Of a stretch of 64,000 nt of DNA, positions 1-11,945 are shown piece after piece; within the stretch, counting starts at the first letter, position 1, and each line of letters begins with the position of its first letter. The stretch is from assembly GCF_028769735.1 (NCBI RefSeq), contig NW_026992303.1, positions 62,001 through 126,000 of the forward strand, read 5' to 3'. The position numbers and the translations under genes are program-made. This DNA comes from Zonotrichia leucophrys gambelii. Its lineage: Eukaryota; Chordata; Aves; Passeriformes; Passerellidae. The notes below the pieces were generated by a model, which ran no database searches, was not told where the DNA came from, and saw only the letters and a list, made by a program, of their open reading frames with translations.

Positions 1-2080
1 GATCTCAGGGCTTTTTGTTTCAAAGCAGCCACTGCACCATCTCTAGGGAAGAACAGGAAATGGGAAACAGTGACTGCCAGCCTTGCAGGGGTGTAATGGA
101 AAACCTTGAGGTGTCTGCATCAAAAGATGAATGGAAAAAGTGTAATTGCCAAAGCAAACACTTTGTTGGGATAGCAGGAGCAGTTCTTTACTGCATGCTT
201 GCATGAAGATCATTTGGGATCTCCTTTTTGTGTCTCATGCAGAAAAGGAGCTCTTAATAATACCACGCTACTTAAACCAGATTGGGATGTATCTCTGTAG
301 TGGTTCACAATGAAGCAGACTGCCTGCTATGTCACTGCCAGCCCTGCTGAGCCTGCGAGGGACTGTAGTGTATCCCATGCCTGTTTTGCCTCCAAGCAAA
401 GCTTGGTTCTCCTTATTAATGTGGAGTTAATACAAGAGTAATAAAATGGACAATTAAACTGGCCACTTTGGAGGATATGCTCATGCTTTTGCATGTCAGT
501 CCTGCACCTTATGCTCCCAAGGCTTGTTACTCATCATGAAATATTTTAACAAAAAAACCTCAGCTCTCATGTTACATCTGAATAAAATTGCACAAGATCA
601 TCAAGAATTCTGCTGTCAGGAACAAGACAAGAGCCTTCCGACACTCACTTGCAGCTGTCCTGGATTGCTGCAGCCCTTTGTGAAAAGCTGCTGCAGACAG
701 AGTGTTTGGAGTTGGTTTGGGCCTTTATGAAAGATCTGTGGAGCAGTGTGCAGGGCTCTCCTGGCAGGAAACTGTTTGTCCAAGCCCAGGGACACGGTGC
801 TGGCAGGAGCGGAGCGGCCCCGCTCCCAGCCCGAGAGTCTGTGAGCTGAGCCACGCCGGGGAGAAAAGGCAGCGAGGGGCTCCAGCCCAGCTGCTTCACT
901 GCCCTGCCCGCTCCATGGAGCTCTGCCATGGGAGAAAGCCGACGCCAGACGAGCCCCCGAGCTTCCATCAGCTGCTGGAACTGCTCCATGACAGCTCCTG
1001 TTCTTCCGAGAGAGACCCCAGCGCCTTCTTGTAACGCGTGTCATGGGGGGATTCTGTTTGTTAATAAACTGTTGGGGGTTTTCCACTTTCATCTATTAGT
1101 AATAATTTCCTATTGCTGGAAAGGGGTTGTTGGAACACTTTAGAGGAGACGACTTATTGCACAATATCCTGTTTGAAGTTGTCTCAAACTGTGTGAGACA
1201 GATGGCTTCACACAGGAGCATCCCCAAGGCTGCTGAGGGGAAGGCACAGAGGAAGACAAACCCAGTATTTCTGAGGGAACTCCTTGACACCAACCCAACC
1301 TGAGTTGTCAAACAGCAGACCTGATGTTTCGAGACATGGGCCAAAGGGGAAACCTTTCAGTGTGTTTGGTCCAGGCTGGGCTATGCTCGAGGCAAAGGTG
1401 TGTCAGTGTGTTGGATAATACTCTTTTCTTGACCTAGAGATGGGGCAACTGAGAGGTGTTTTAAAAACTTTTATTCCATTTTCAGTCTCATGAGAAGGGT
1501 GAGACAATACAGATGTTATAATTCATGCCATCACAATCAGAAGCCAACTACTTCCTAATTATAATACATTATAAGCGTTTCTTGGTCTATCAGCTTTTTG
1601 TCATGCCATGTTATAGATGCCTTAAAGCCAATTATTTAAAACTACCCCTCATGGGTCCCACTACAATGCATCTTTCAAAGCTCTGTTTTTCCAAAATCTT
1701 ATTTGCAAGGCCATCTTTTGAAACTTTTCCAGCTCCATTTCTCTCTCAACAATATCTGTCCTATTCCATGGAAATTTTTAAGTTAGCATTTCTTTTCTCA
1801 AGATTTATATACAGATTCATACTTTGTGGGCCTTCTATTAGGCCCTAAAAACTTTCTACAAACCCATTTCCCACATCAGTGCACTTGGCTCTTTCTCTCC
1901 TCATTGTGGCTGGCAAGCACAGGAGCCCAGAACTCCTGCAGAACCCATCCCAGCACTCAGTGGGAGCAAACTTGTGTCCAGTCCTCACCCGGAGCTGCGG
2001 TGCCCAGCATTCCACCACACTGGAATGAGGAACTGTGCCTGCTCTTTCAGAAGGAGCTAAGGAGGTTTGGCCTTCAGATC
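1..2080. other. no recognisable gene; possible retroelement 3' end near 0.9-1.1 kb
   Basis: I recognise no coding region here. An AATAAA at 1063-1068 lies in a context (polyadenylation signal, G/T-rich run, then pyrimidine-rich tail) that resembles the one at 4663. The two could be 3' ends of one retroelement family, or of unrelated transcripts. The short open frames are unrelated to each other and show no known motif. Confidence 0.4.
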
Positions 2081-2790
2081 AATTGTCTGCAGGCTCCTGC
2101 AGTGCCTGGTGCTGCTCCCTTGCCAGAGGCACCCCAGGCCAGAGGGGCACATCTGGGCTGCTGTGTCTGGCTCTGGGGCTCCCTGTTCTGGGCAGTGAGG
2201 AGGAGCTGCAGAGGCTCTGCAGAACTGACAGGATGGGCTTTGGGCCTGGCAGGAGGAGCTGAGGGACCTGGGCTGCTGGAGCTGCTGAAGAGGAGGCCCA
2301 GGGCTCATCCTGCAACTGCTCCAAGGGTGGTTCCAGAGAATCCCAGAATCAGCAAGGGTGGAACAGGCCATGGAGATCATCAAGTCCAACCTGTGCCCTG
2401 ACACCGCCTTGTCTCCCTTAGGTCCTCTTCTCCAGCTGAGATGTCCACAACCCCAGCTCCCTCAGCCACTCCTCACAGCACTTGTGTTCCAGACCCCTCC
2501 CCATCCTTGTTGCCCTTTTCTGGACACACTCCAGCTCCTCCATGTTCTTCCTAAATTGGGGGCCCCAGAACTGCAAACAGCACTCGAGGTGCTGCCCAAG
2601 CAGTGCTGAGCACAGGGGAAGAATCCCTGCCCTGCTCCTGCTGGCCACATTATTCCTGAGCCAGGCCAGGAGCCATTGGCCTTCTTGGCCAGCTGGGCAC
2701 ACTGCTGGCTCATGTCCAGCCTGCTGTCCATCAGTCCCTGCAGGTCCCTTTCTGCCTGGCTGCTGTCCAGCCCCTCTGGAACCTTGTGGA
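2081..2790 (-). repeat. CR1 LINE 3' fragment with adjoining duplicated segment
   Basis: From about 2335 the plus strand reads as the reverse complement of an avian CR1 3' end: the terminal octamer-like repeats (CCAGAGAATCCCAGAATC), the 3' UTR, then the C-terminal part of the reverse transcriptase ORF ending near 2790. The preceding 250 bp (2081-2334) is shared with 18393-18594, where it again adjoins a CR1 3' end. This block was therefore either duplicated with its CR1 or belongs to the CR1 subfamily. It is 5'-truncated, as most CR1 copies are, and cannot code. Confidence 0.8.
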
Positions 2791-2829
2791 GGGAGGGAGG
2801 CAGGGAGGGAATGGGTCCAGATCCAATCC

Positions 2830-4375
2830 TTCCTGAAATATGGTGTTTGCTGGCACTGCCAGTTCCCAGTTCTTGATATTTCCCTATTCTGGCACAGCCC
2901 AAGTGCAGCAATTTGCTGGCAAAGAAAGTCAAAACCAAGCAAAGACCTGGTACTTACAGCAACCCGATTTCGGGTTTGCTGACACTGCCAGTGCCCAGAT
3001 CGGGAATGTTTCAGATGCCGGCACAGCCTAATTCCAGCAGTTTGCTGGCACAGAAAATTAGCATCTGGAAATTTCTCAGTGCCAGCAAAACCTAAATGCA
3101 GCAATTTTCTGGCAAAGAAAGCCAGAACCCAGCAGCTTCCCAGTGCTGCCACCAGCACCACCCAGGTCTGGTGTTTGCTGCGCAAGTGCCCAGATCTGGA
3201 AATTTCCCAGTGCTGGCACAGCCCAAGTCCAGCAATTTGCTGGCACAGAAAGCCAAAATCCGGCAATTTCCTGATGCCAATACAGGTGCCCAGACCTGGT
3301 GTTTGCTGCCACTGCCAGTGCTCACATCTGGATATTTCCCTGTTCTGGCAGAACCAAGTCCAGCAATTTTCTGGTAAAGAAAGCCACAATCTGACGATTC
3401 CCTGCTACCGTCATTGGCAATGCCAAGATCCGGTGTTTGCTGGCACCACCAGTGCCCAAATGCGGGAATTTCCCGGTGCCAGCACAGCCCAAGTCCAGTA
3501 CTTTCTGGCAAAGAAAGCCAAAACCTTGCAAATACCTGGTACCTACAGCAACCCAATCTTGTGTTTGCTGACACCACAAGTGCCCAGATCCAGAATTTTT
3601 CAGGTTCCTACACAGCATAATTCCAGCAATATGCTGGCGCTGAAAGTTAACATTTGGCAATTTCCTGGTGCTGGCACATTCCCCACCCAGATCTGGTGTG
3701 CACTAGTTGTTTGTTAGTGCCCACATCTGGCAATTTCCCTCTTCTGGCACCGCCCATGTCCAGAATTTGCTGGCAAAGAAAGCTAAAACCTGGCAATTTC
3801 CCCTTGCCAGCACCACCCAATCTGGAGTTTGCTGGCAGCAAGATCCCAAGAAAGAAGGAAGGAAAGAAGGAAAGAAAAGAAGAAGGCATCCAGATCCAGT
3901 CCTTCCTGGAGCCTGGAGCCTGAAATGGGCTGTTTGCTGGCACTGCCAGTGCACAGATCTGGAAATTTCCTTATTCTGGCACAGCCCAAGTGCAGCAATT
4001 TGCTGGCACAGAAATCCAAAACCTGGCAGCTTCCTGCTACTGGCTCTGGCACCGCCCCCACATCTTGTGTTTGCTGCACCAGAACCCAGATTTGGAAATT
4101 TCCCAGTGTCAGCAGAGCCCAAATCTGGCAGATTTCCGTCGCTGGCAATGACACCACCCAGATCTGGTGTTTGATGACAGTGCCAGTGCCCAGATCTGAA
4201 AACTTCCTGGTGCTGGCACAGCCCAAGTCCAGTGATTTGCTGACAGAGGAAGACAACATTTGGAAATTTGCAGGTTCTGGCTCCAGCGCCATCCAGATCT
4301 GGTGTTTGCTGGGACCGCCAGTGCCCAGATTTGGAAATTTCCTGATGCCTTCACAGCCCAGGTCTAGCAATTTTT
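2830..4375. repeat. degenerate tandem satellite, ~130-bp unit
   Basis: A phrase close to GGTGTTTGCTGGCACTGCCA recurs about a dozen times (near 2842, 2973, 3171, 3299, 3432, 3551, 3823, 3929, 4064, 4167 and 4301). Most spacings are 103-145 bp, with one of about 198. Each unit also contains CCCAGATCTGGAAATTTCCC-like and GCAATTTGCTGGCACAGAAA-like segments. Units are clearly related but heavily diverged, so this is an old array. A GGAA/GAAA purine run interrupts it at about 3844-3890. Open frames on both strands here come from the repeat and are not genes. Confidence 0.85.
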
Positions 4376-5339
4376 TTTTAGCTAGCTGGGGCAGAGAAGT
4401 TCCTTGGACTGTGACTTTCCTTTTTCTTGGAACTGTTTAAACCTGCTCTGGACTGAAAACCCAGACAAACACCGGCAGCTCACCCCTGTGGCCCACCGAG
4501 CTCTGGGACACTGCATTCCAGCACCAGAGGGACTTAGAAGAGATCGAGTGAGCCAACTACAACCCACAAAAAGGACTTTCTGAATTTGCCATCTCTTCAG
4601 CACTGTCAGAGGTTTTATTTAATATTATTCATTTTTCATGCTTGTGAATACTTTACCTGTTAAATAAACGGGTTTTTTTTTCACTTTTCTCGAGGGAAAT
4701 CTTTTCCTGAACTAGTAGGGGGAGGGGGCTGCTTGAACTTGCTTTCTAGACAGACCACTTTAGGAGGTTTCCTCACAAAATTTGCCCAAAGCCAGCACAA
4801 ACAGTCATAATGAAAATTTCACCAGTGGCATAATTTCCTGGTGGCAAATCTCATGACAGGAAATTGACCTTATTCTCCATGAGAGATTCTTGGAAAGAGC
4901 AGACAGGAGAAGATTCCTGGAAAACTGAAACAGCTTTCCAGAAGTGAAATGAAAATGAAAGAAACAATCCAAGATGCTCTCCTCTATTTATTTCTATGCT
5001 CCCTTTTCCAGTCGCACTACTTCTCTTCCTTTTCATGTTGCACTACTTCTCTATCCCAGTAATTCCAGATGCACTGCACCTCTAAGATCAGTGACTTAGT
5101 GATTTTTAGACACTCTAAAATACCATGAGTTTTCCTTCCCCTGTTTTTACAGGAAAGCAACACTGGAGGTGTAAGTGCAGTGCTGGGCTGAGGTAGGAAT
5201 CCTACCCCAAGGGAAGGTGGCTCGACAGTGTTTGACCCTCAGCAAGGACAATGCACAGCAGCAAGCGAGGGGATCGCTGTGCCAGTGTGCAGGAGTCAGG
5301 GCTCTGCATCTGGGCTCAGCGATGCAAAGTTCCCGTGTT
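4376..5339. other. unassigned; possible retroelement 3' end at 4.43-4.74 kb
   Basis: There is no gene I can support. A TTAAATAAACGGG stretch (AATAAA near 4663), then a T-run and a short polypurine stretch (AGGGGGAGGGGG near 4720), suggests the 3' region of an LTR element or a retroposed transcript. No LTR partner is visible. The rest, to the GC-rich region, is A/T-rich and unremarkable. Confidence 0.3.
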
Positions 5340-6180
5340 TGGGCAGACGGAGGGGCTGTCCCCGGGGCGCGCGGGGCTCGAACGTGGGGCTCTTGGGGCG
5401 AGCGGGGAACGGACAAGGGGACGAACGGCCCCAGTGCTTCAGTTGCAGCGGCAGCAGCAGCGGCGGCAGCAGCGGCAGCAGCGGCGACAGCAGCAGCAAA
5501 AGCAGATACCCTAGAACACTCTCTTTCTCTCTTTCTTTCGCTTTTCCTTTCTCTCCCTCTCCCTTTCCCGCTGTCGGGCACCCTTCTCTCGCGGCCCCTT
5601 GCCCGGCGTCCCTCTCCTCTCCCCGCCTCCCTCTCCCCTGCAGGGCTGGGCCATGTCCCCGGCCCGCCCCCGGCCCCGGGCGGGGCTGCCCCGTGCCCGG
5701 CCCCGGCCGTCCCGCCGCGGTCTCGCCTCCGCCCGGCTCTGGCCGTACTGGCGGTGGCGCTGCCGGGCGGGCATCAGTGGCTGGGGCCGGGGCGGCATCG
5801 CCGCCCTTCGCCTCCGCCTGGCCCGAGCCCGGCCCCGGACCCAAGGCAGGGTCCAGTCCCCAGCCCCGGCCCCGGCCCCGGCTCCTCCCGGGGCCCGCGG
5901 AGGACACACGCGGCGCGGCCGCTCCCGCCGCCTCCGCTGCGGCTTCCCCGGCCCGAGCTCTGCCGCTCGGCAGCGCGGCCGCCGGCCCCGAGCCTCCCGT
6001 GCCGCGTTCCTGGGAGCAAACGCCTGGGCATGGCCGGCCCGGGGCGGGTGAGGGGCGCTCGGGGGCCGTTGCTGGCCCCGGGCCGAGCGCTGACCGCCAC
6101 GTCCCGCCCGCAGGGAAGGCGCAGGAGGCCCTGCAGGTGCGGCACCGGCTGGGTTTGCTGCTCGGGCGCGCTCCAGACAC
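5340..6180 (+). promoter_or_regulatory. CpG-island-like promoter region of the MROH-like gene
   Basis: GC content rises sharply, with frequent CpG and runs of GGCCCCGG/CCGGCCC, directly upstream of the first recognisable MROH exon. A CT-rich tract (about 5515-5640) lies within it. I see no TATA box, as expected of a CpG-island promoter. The transcription start cannot be placed. A plausible donor (GGTGAG at 6047) followed by an acceptor ending at 6113 suggests a short untranslated or partly translated first exon inside the island. Confidence 0.6.
5444..5505 (+). repeat. GCA/GGC trinucleotide run
   Basis: Interrupted CAG and CGG triplets span this stretch within the GC-rich promoter region. 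It would encode poly-Ala, poly-Ser or poly-Gln depending on frame, but no coding exon is established here. It is probably 5' UTR or promoter DNA. Confidence 0.8.
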
Positions 6181-6214
6181 AGCCGTAGAGCAGAGAGCCC
6201 TGAGAGTGGCCAAG

Positions 6215-9200
6215 ATGGCCTGCGTGGAGGACGAGGAGGAAGAAGGCCCTGGAGCTGCCCCAGCAAAGGAGACCGAAGAGGTGGTGCCATTCAGTCCACC
6301 GCAGGAGGGTGAGTGGCAGAGCTGGGCTTCAGGGCTGGAGCCTGCAGACATCTTGGCCCCATGCCATGCCATGCCATGCCATGCCATGCCATGCCATGCC
6401 ATGCCATGCCATGCCATGCCATGCCATGCCATGCCATGCCATCCCCTGGGGAAATGCCCATGGGCAGGATGGAAGAGGGGCCCGGCAGACACCCCGCAGT
6501 GGCCCTGCTCCATCCCCTGGCACATCCCGGGGCTCTCCCTGCCTGGGGAGTGCAGGGCTGGGCCGTGTTGTCCGGCCTCTCCCGCAGCCCCTCAGCTCTG
6601 GCTGCGCTCGCTCTTTGCCAGATGCAGCCCTGGAGCGCACGCAGGAGCAGGAACGCACCTGTGGCCGCTTCCGAAGAACAGCGCAGGTACCTGCAGCCAT
6701 CCCCACCTGGGCTGGGCCAGCTGTCCCTGCTCAGCCCAGCACCGTGTGTGCAGCACTCCATGCAACATCCCCGGCTTCTTGCCCTTCTGCTACAGATGGT
6801 TGTCAAATTCATGAAGAGGATTCGGGAGGAAGAGACCAGCATCATGGGCACCATGGTCAGAGTTTACCCTCCCATCTTCAAAACCAAGAGCAGTGCTGCC
6901 CTGCTGGATATGCTCGTGGTGGAGGGTCCTTCCAGTCCAAAGCAAGTAAGCAGCCTGTGGCCAGGGTTTGATCCTCCCAGCAATTGCTTGACCTCCCAAG
7001 CCACGCCTGCTGCTCACTTTAAGCCTTGAGGCCATGGAAGTGTGGTGGGAAGGGAAGCACTTGTCTGGGGCAGCTGGGCACATGACTCCCTCTGGCAGCT
7101 TTCCAAGTCTCCCCTGTCTTCTCCAGGTGCCCGCCATGGTGAGGTACATCCACCAGTGGCTTATGGCCAATGAGTTTCCTGAGTACAACCTGTACAGGCC
7201 CCTTCTGGATCTGACAGAGACACAGCCTGCTGATGTGGTGATGGCTCTCCTGCGTGTGGCCCCATCATGTGACAGGTACAGGGCCCATGTGCCCACAAGG
7301 CTCAGGGCTCAGCAGCCCATCACCCTGTACAGCCTGTCGCAGTGGTCTGACACACAGAGAATTCCAGGGCCCTCTGGCTCCTCCCTTTGCCAGCCCCCAG
7401 CATGCTGCCATACTCCCTCCCTGCTCCTCAGGGGCCAGTCCCCACGGGGCTGGGCTGCCTGCGTGCTGAGGGCCAGTGGGCAGAGGCAGAGCTGGCAGCC
7501 AGCTCAGCTCCCCACTGCAGCCTAGGCCACAGTGCTGTGTCCCAACCCCCCTGAGACAGAGCTCTGACCCCACAGAGCTGCTTTGACCATGTGGAAGACC
7601 ATCATGTGCTCGTGCAGGACTGCAGAGACGGCCATGCTTGTACTCCTTGATGTGCTGGCCAACTGGCCAGAGCACAGCACGTGCACCTTCGATGGGGACC
7701 ACACGGCTGTCCTTGCCCTGGCTGTGAGTTTCTGCAACTGGCCTTTGCTCAGCCCAAGCTCACCTCTCCATCAGCTCCCCATCCTCCTTCCACCACAGTG
7801 TCTCGCTGCCTCTCCCTGCTGGGCTGAAACCTGGTCCAGGGGCAGCTTCAGAGCCACCAGGCCCGGTGCTCCCCCTGCATCTCCGCTGGCCTCTCCCTGC
7901 CACGCTCGGGCCCTGCCACATGGACACCTCAGCACTGAGCTCGGGCTGCTCTGTCCTTTGCAGGCAACTGTGGTGATGTGGAAGATCCTTCAGATGCCCT
8001 GTGTCCCACATGTGGTGACCGTGCATTTCCCCCACCTCTTTGTGTATCTGCTCTTCCAAGTGCTCTTCAGCACCTTGGATATGCCAGAGGCAGCCGATAC
8101 CTTCTGGAAGGGATGCCAGCAGCAACACGGCCTTGCTACCAGCCCCAACAGGTGCTCCATGCAAGTCCTCCTGTCCCTGCCATGTGCCCAGGGCAGGACC
8201 CAATGCTCCCAGCGTGACCTGGGCTTTGCTGTGCACACAGGTTTGCAGAGCAGACCCTGAAGGCCCTGCTCTGCCGACTGCACTATAAGGATGTGGTGGT
8301 GGCAATGGAAGACAAGCATGGCTGGGAGATGCTGCTCTGTGCTGACACCCACCACTGTGCTGTGGGCATGCTGGCCAGGTGAGACCCCCTGCTCCCCAAC
8401 TGCCCCTGGCATTTGTGTTCTGTGCCTGGGGTGCCCCTCACAGTGGGGCCCCGAGGTCTTGGGCCACAAGGCCTTGTCACCAAGGGACGGCCAAGGAGAC
8501 TGCAAAAGGCTGGGAGAGGGGCGTGCCCAAGAGCAGCCATCTCCCAGAGGGCCCGGCTCCCCCTTGCTGGGTGCTGGAGAAAGGCCAGACCTCTGATAGT
8601 CAGTCCTGGGAGAGCTTTAGCCCTGCTGCCTCAGGGTTTTGCTTGCGATTTCCTCCTATCAGAGAAATGCACCACACATCTGAAGCCTTGTGTTCCACAA
8701 TTGCATTCCACCTACTCGGGCTGCTCAGCAAAGACACGTCGTGCCGGGATTTGGCTGCCATGGCGTTCCTTGTGGAGGTGAGGCTGAAGGCCAGCGCTGC
8801 CTGGCTGAGCTGCCTCCCGGCTCTGTGCCCTCTCGTGGCTGCAGCTGCCCAGGATGGTGCCCACACCCTGTGCTGCTGCCTGGGCCTGGCCCTGTGTGGC
8901 TCCCCTGTCACCGGCCTTGTGCCTTTCAGACCCTGGACTGCCTGGACTTGAGTGAATGCCGTGACAGCATCCTGGAGGTCATGTCCAAGAAGCTGCAGAG
9001 CGAGTGCAGGGAGATGCGTCGCTTGGCACTCAGAGGCCTCCTGGTTCTCGGCACCAGTGTCTCGGTGAGAAGAGAGCAGCAGCTGAAGCCATGCTGCCAG
9101 TGTGGGGCTGGGCAAGGCAGTTGCTTGGCCTTGCCTGGCCTTGGGATGCTGAGGCAGCTGCTCCCAGCTCTCCTGCCTCCCCCTCAAGCTGCTCCAGTGC

Positions 9201-11300
9201 TTAGGTACAGGCCTTTGGCCTCTGGGCCCTGTGGCAGCAGGATGGCATTTCACACACTCGTGTTCCACACAGGCTGCAATAAGAATGTGGAGCCTGCGTG
9301 AAAGGCTGGTGGGGCTGCTGCAGGAAGATGACAGCAACATGCTTAGAATGACCGTGGTTCTCCTCAGCCGTTTGTTCCTGTGCAATGGTGCCCCGCTAGC
9401 CAGCCCCCTCGCCCTGCAGCTGGCTGGGGCGCTTCTGCCACTCTTTGACAACGTAAGGCTCTGCGCCTCCAGCCACGGCCACTGGCTGCTGCCTGCAAAC
9501 TTTGTGCCCTGTGCATTTTCAGGCTTGTACCCAGATGGGCGTGAAGCAGCTGATGCTGAGGTCTCTTTTTCTTTCTTTTATACAGGATGATAGCCAGGTG
9601 CAGGTGTGCTCCATGTTCATCTTCCGAGAGATGCTGTATTTTTGGCCGGAAGGGAAAAAAAAGGCCCTGAAGTCACACGTTCGCCAGAGCCTGCTCCCAC
9701 TGTTCTTCCACTGCCATGACGAGAACCAGCGTGTGGCAGAGGTGAGGACTCAGCAGCTGCTGCTGGCCCCCTGGCTGGGGGGCTTGGCTGCCTCCTGCTC
9801 TGGGACCTCGTGGGCTGCAGCCTCCTCCTGACCTTGGTACAGGGACCTGTGCGGGTCCTGGGCCCTGGGCTCTGGTGCCATCTCCAGGTCTCTGCTGCTC
9901 TCCAGGACTCCCAGGAAACGCTGCATTGTTCAGCCACATTCCTGCACAGGAAGGATCTCCAACACATGCTGGAGGTGGATCAGACCTGGAGGTTCTGCAA
10001 GACCCTGGTAAGGATGGCCTGCAAGCCGCAGCCTCAGGCTGGAGCAGCCCCCTGACCGCGCTGCTCAGCGAGTGCGGCCGGCAGCTGAGCCCCTGCCCAG
10101 TGCTGCAGCCAGGGCCGCCAGCCTGCGCCCCACACGCCGCTGCCTTCCCTGGGCTGTGCGGGCTCTGCTCCAGGCTCCTGTGGGCCCGAGCTGGGTGCCC
10201 ATGGAGCCCCGGCCCGGCGGGGCTGCGGGGTGGCACCGCGGCTCCCCGGGCAGCAGCCGGCCCTCTGCCCTCTCCCCTCGGGAGCCCTTGGCCAGCGGCT
10301 GCTGGCCGCGCCTCAGGGCTGTGCGGGCAGGCGAGGCCGGCGATGGGCGCAGGCAGCGCCCGGCGCAGGGGCTGAGCCCGTGCCAACCCTTCCCTCCTGC
10401 CGCTCTCTGCAGCTGGCAGAGGACAGGAGCAGAGCGGCTGAGCACCTGTGCCGGGCCCTGCGCTATGTGGAGAGCCCACAGAAGCCCCTCCGAGAGGTGG
10501 CCATCAGGTTCATGGGTGAGCCACAAGCCCGGGCTGCCCTTCCCCGCCCCGGCCCCGCCTGCTGCCCTGGCAACGCCAGCCGTGCCCGGCGCCGTGGAGC
10601 CCCGCCTGGCCTGGGCGTTGCTGCCGCCCTCTGGCAGCCGTGCCCTGTGGCGGCAGCGTGCGGCAAGGGCCGGGCTGAGCCCTGCCGGGCCAGCAACCCG
10701 TGTGGCCACAGCGCCGGCAGCGCCGCTGGCAGGGAGCTGTGCCGCTGGGGCCGTGACAGGCTCTGTGTTCACAGGCATGGCCGGGCGGCACCTGAGGGGG
10801 CAGCAGCAAGAGCTGCAGCTGATCTGCACTGGTGAGTGAGGGCAGCGGGGGCTGACAGCGGGGGTTGCCGGGGGGAGCTGCAAGGCCTGCTCTGGCTGCG
10901 GAGGGCTCTGCTCCCGTGGGCAGAGCACACGGAGTTTTCAGGGCCGTATGGGCCATTGGTGGCCATCAGCTTCAGGCTGATCCCCTTGCTCCCTGCTCCC
11001 TCCTGGCCATGTCAAGAGCCGGCTGGGATGGCCCTGGCAGGGGGCTCTCCTGGTGTCCCCGCAGGTCTGGCTCTGACCGTGCCTCTGTTCCTCTCTCCTG
11101 CAGCCCTGAAATGCCTGACAGAGGACATGAGCAGTGCCGTGTCACAGCTTGCACTTGAAACACTGCATGTCCTCCTGGCAATACAGTGTGGGCGATATTC
11201 CAGCATCCAGAGGCTGCAAGATCAGCTGCGCAGGGCATGGAGGACTCGGCCTCGCCTGTCAGGGCTCAGCTGCCTGCTCTGCCGGATGACTGAGGAGTAG
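6215..11300 (+). CDS. maestro heat-like repeat (MROH) family protein, 15 coding exons
   Basis: The spliced model gives 658 residues in one open frame. Exons: 6215-6308, 6622-6686, 6796-6945, 7127-7275, 7576-7723, 7964-8151, 8241-8378, 8663-8777, 8930-9064, 9273-9452, 9586-9741, 9906-10007, 10413-10515, 10775-10831, 11104-11300. Every intron is GT-AG and 89-405 bp long, and all phases match, so the gene looks intact. The product is leucine-rich, helical HEAT-type repeat; late exons carry family-typical phrases such as [17 protein letters not shown] and [20 protein letters not shown]. The start is uncertain. ATG 6215 has a good context (AAGATGG) before an acidic DEEEEG stretch, but the frame stays open back to an acceptor at 6113, and 6114-6214 resembles the exon relic at 11863, so translation may begin further upstream. 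An acceptor at 9522 could add 21 in-frame codons. MROH proteins are poorly understood; I assign no biochemical role and cannot tell the paralogue. Confidence 0.85.
6361..6440 (+). repeat. (ATGCC)16 microsatellite in MROH intron 1
   Basis: Sixteen uninterrupted copies of the pentamer ATGCC lie between the first two coding exons, about 50 bp past the donor at 6309. Perfect copies over 80 bp imply recent expansion and likely length polymorphism. The long open frames crossing it (the 5-bp period keeps all frames open) are artefacts. Confidence 0.97.
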
Positions 11301-11862
11301 AGCTGATCCTGGAGGCTATCTTTGCTGGGGCAACCTGCGCCAGGGGTAATTTTCCTTTTCTTTAAGATTTTTCTTTTCTTCATTTCCCAGCTAGGGTCTG
11401 GGCTTTGGCCTAGCTGTGTCCCCTGCTGATTGTGTAGTGTGCCATCAGCTGCAGGGCTTTCTGGGCTAAAAATGTCATCAAGTCACTTGGACTTGCTTTT
11501 TATGGCCTCTAAAAGCTGGACCAAATTTCGGGGCAAATTTGGAGACCTCATCTATGGGTGGATGGAGCACCTAGGATTTTCCCAATTGCTGGGAATGGTT
11601 CTCCAGGTCCCTGGAGTATCCAGGGCCCTGGTAAGTTGCAGCTGCACTCATGCCTTGGTAATGAGAAGCAAAGGAACCCAGAACTTTTTGTTCTGCCTGT
11701 GTCACTGCACTGGGGTCATGGGATGGGAACACGCAGCCCTTGTGCTAGAGCTGAGCTGCTCTGCCCAGCACTGGTGGCCGCCACCCCAGCTGGTTTTGCT
11801 TGTCCTGGTTCCCTGACAGCTGGGGCCCTGGGCGGAGGCCTGAGAGCCTGGTCTGCCCCCAG
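11301..11862. other. 3' flank of the MROH-like gene, nothing further recognised
   Basis: This follows the TAG at 11298-11300. A T-rich stretch (about 11345-11390) may belong to the 3' UTR, but no AATAAA is obvious close to the stop. A short open frame at 11430-11816 has no known motif. Confidence 0.4.
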
Positions 11863-11945
11863 GGAAGGAGGAGCCCCTGGAGAAGCTGCACCGGGTGGGG
11901 ATGCTGATGATGCTGCTGCTGCTGCTGCTGCTGGAGACAGCGAGG
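11863..11945 (+). pseudogene. relic resembling the MROH 5' exon
   Basis: It is preceded by a pyrimidine-rich acceptor (GTCTGCCCCCAG) and followed by a GT donor at 11946. In the frame matching the intact gene it reads K-x-E-P-L-x-K-L-H-R-V-G-x-L, alongside K-x-Q-E-A-L-x-V-R-H-R-L-G-x-L in the exon at 6114. A run of seven CTG codons follows. I find no matching second exon in the next kilobases, so this is probably the start of a second, truncated family copy. The similarity is short and could be fortuitous. Confidence 0.4.

Noticed and set aside
2418..3389. 323-codon open frame on the minus strand
   Set aside because: It runs through a CR1 fragment into the ~130-bp satellite; its residues repeat with the satellite unit.
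6030..6047. ATG 6030 (MAGPGR) as MROH start spliced to the exon at 6114
   Set aside because: With the donor at 6048 the phase does not fit: the next exon would be read in a frame that stops at 6186-6188.
5228..6814. Long open frames (528 codons plus, 409 codons minus) across the GC-rich region and (ATGCC)n
   Set aside because: They exist because of CpG/GC composition and a 5-bp repeat that keeps all frames open. They cross established splice sites and match no family.
9523..9585. Alternative 5' extension of MROH exon 11 from the acceptor at 9522
   Set aside because: It keeps the frame, but joining LLPLFDN directly to DDSQVQ from the acceptor at 9585 reads more like the family. I keep it only as a possible variant.
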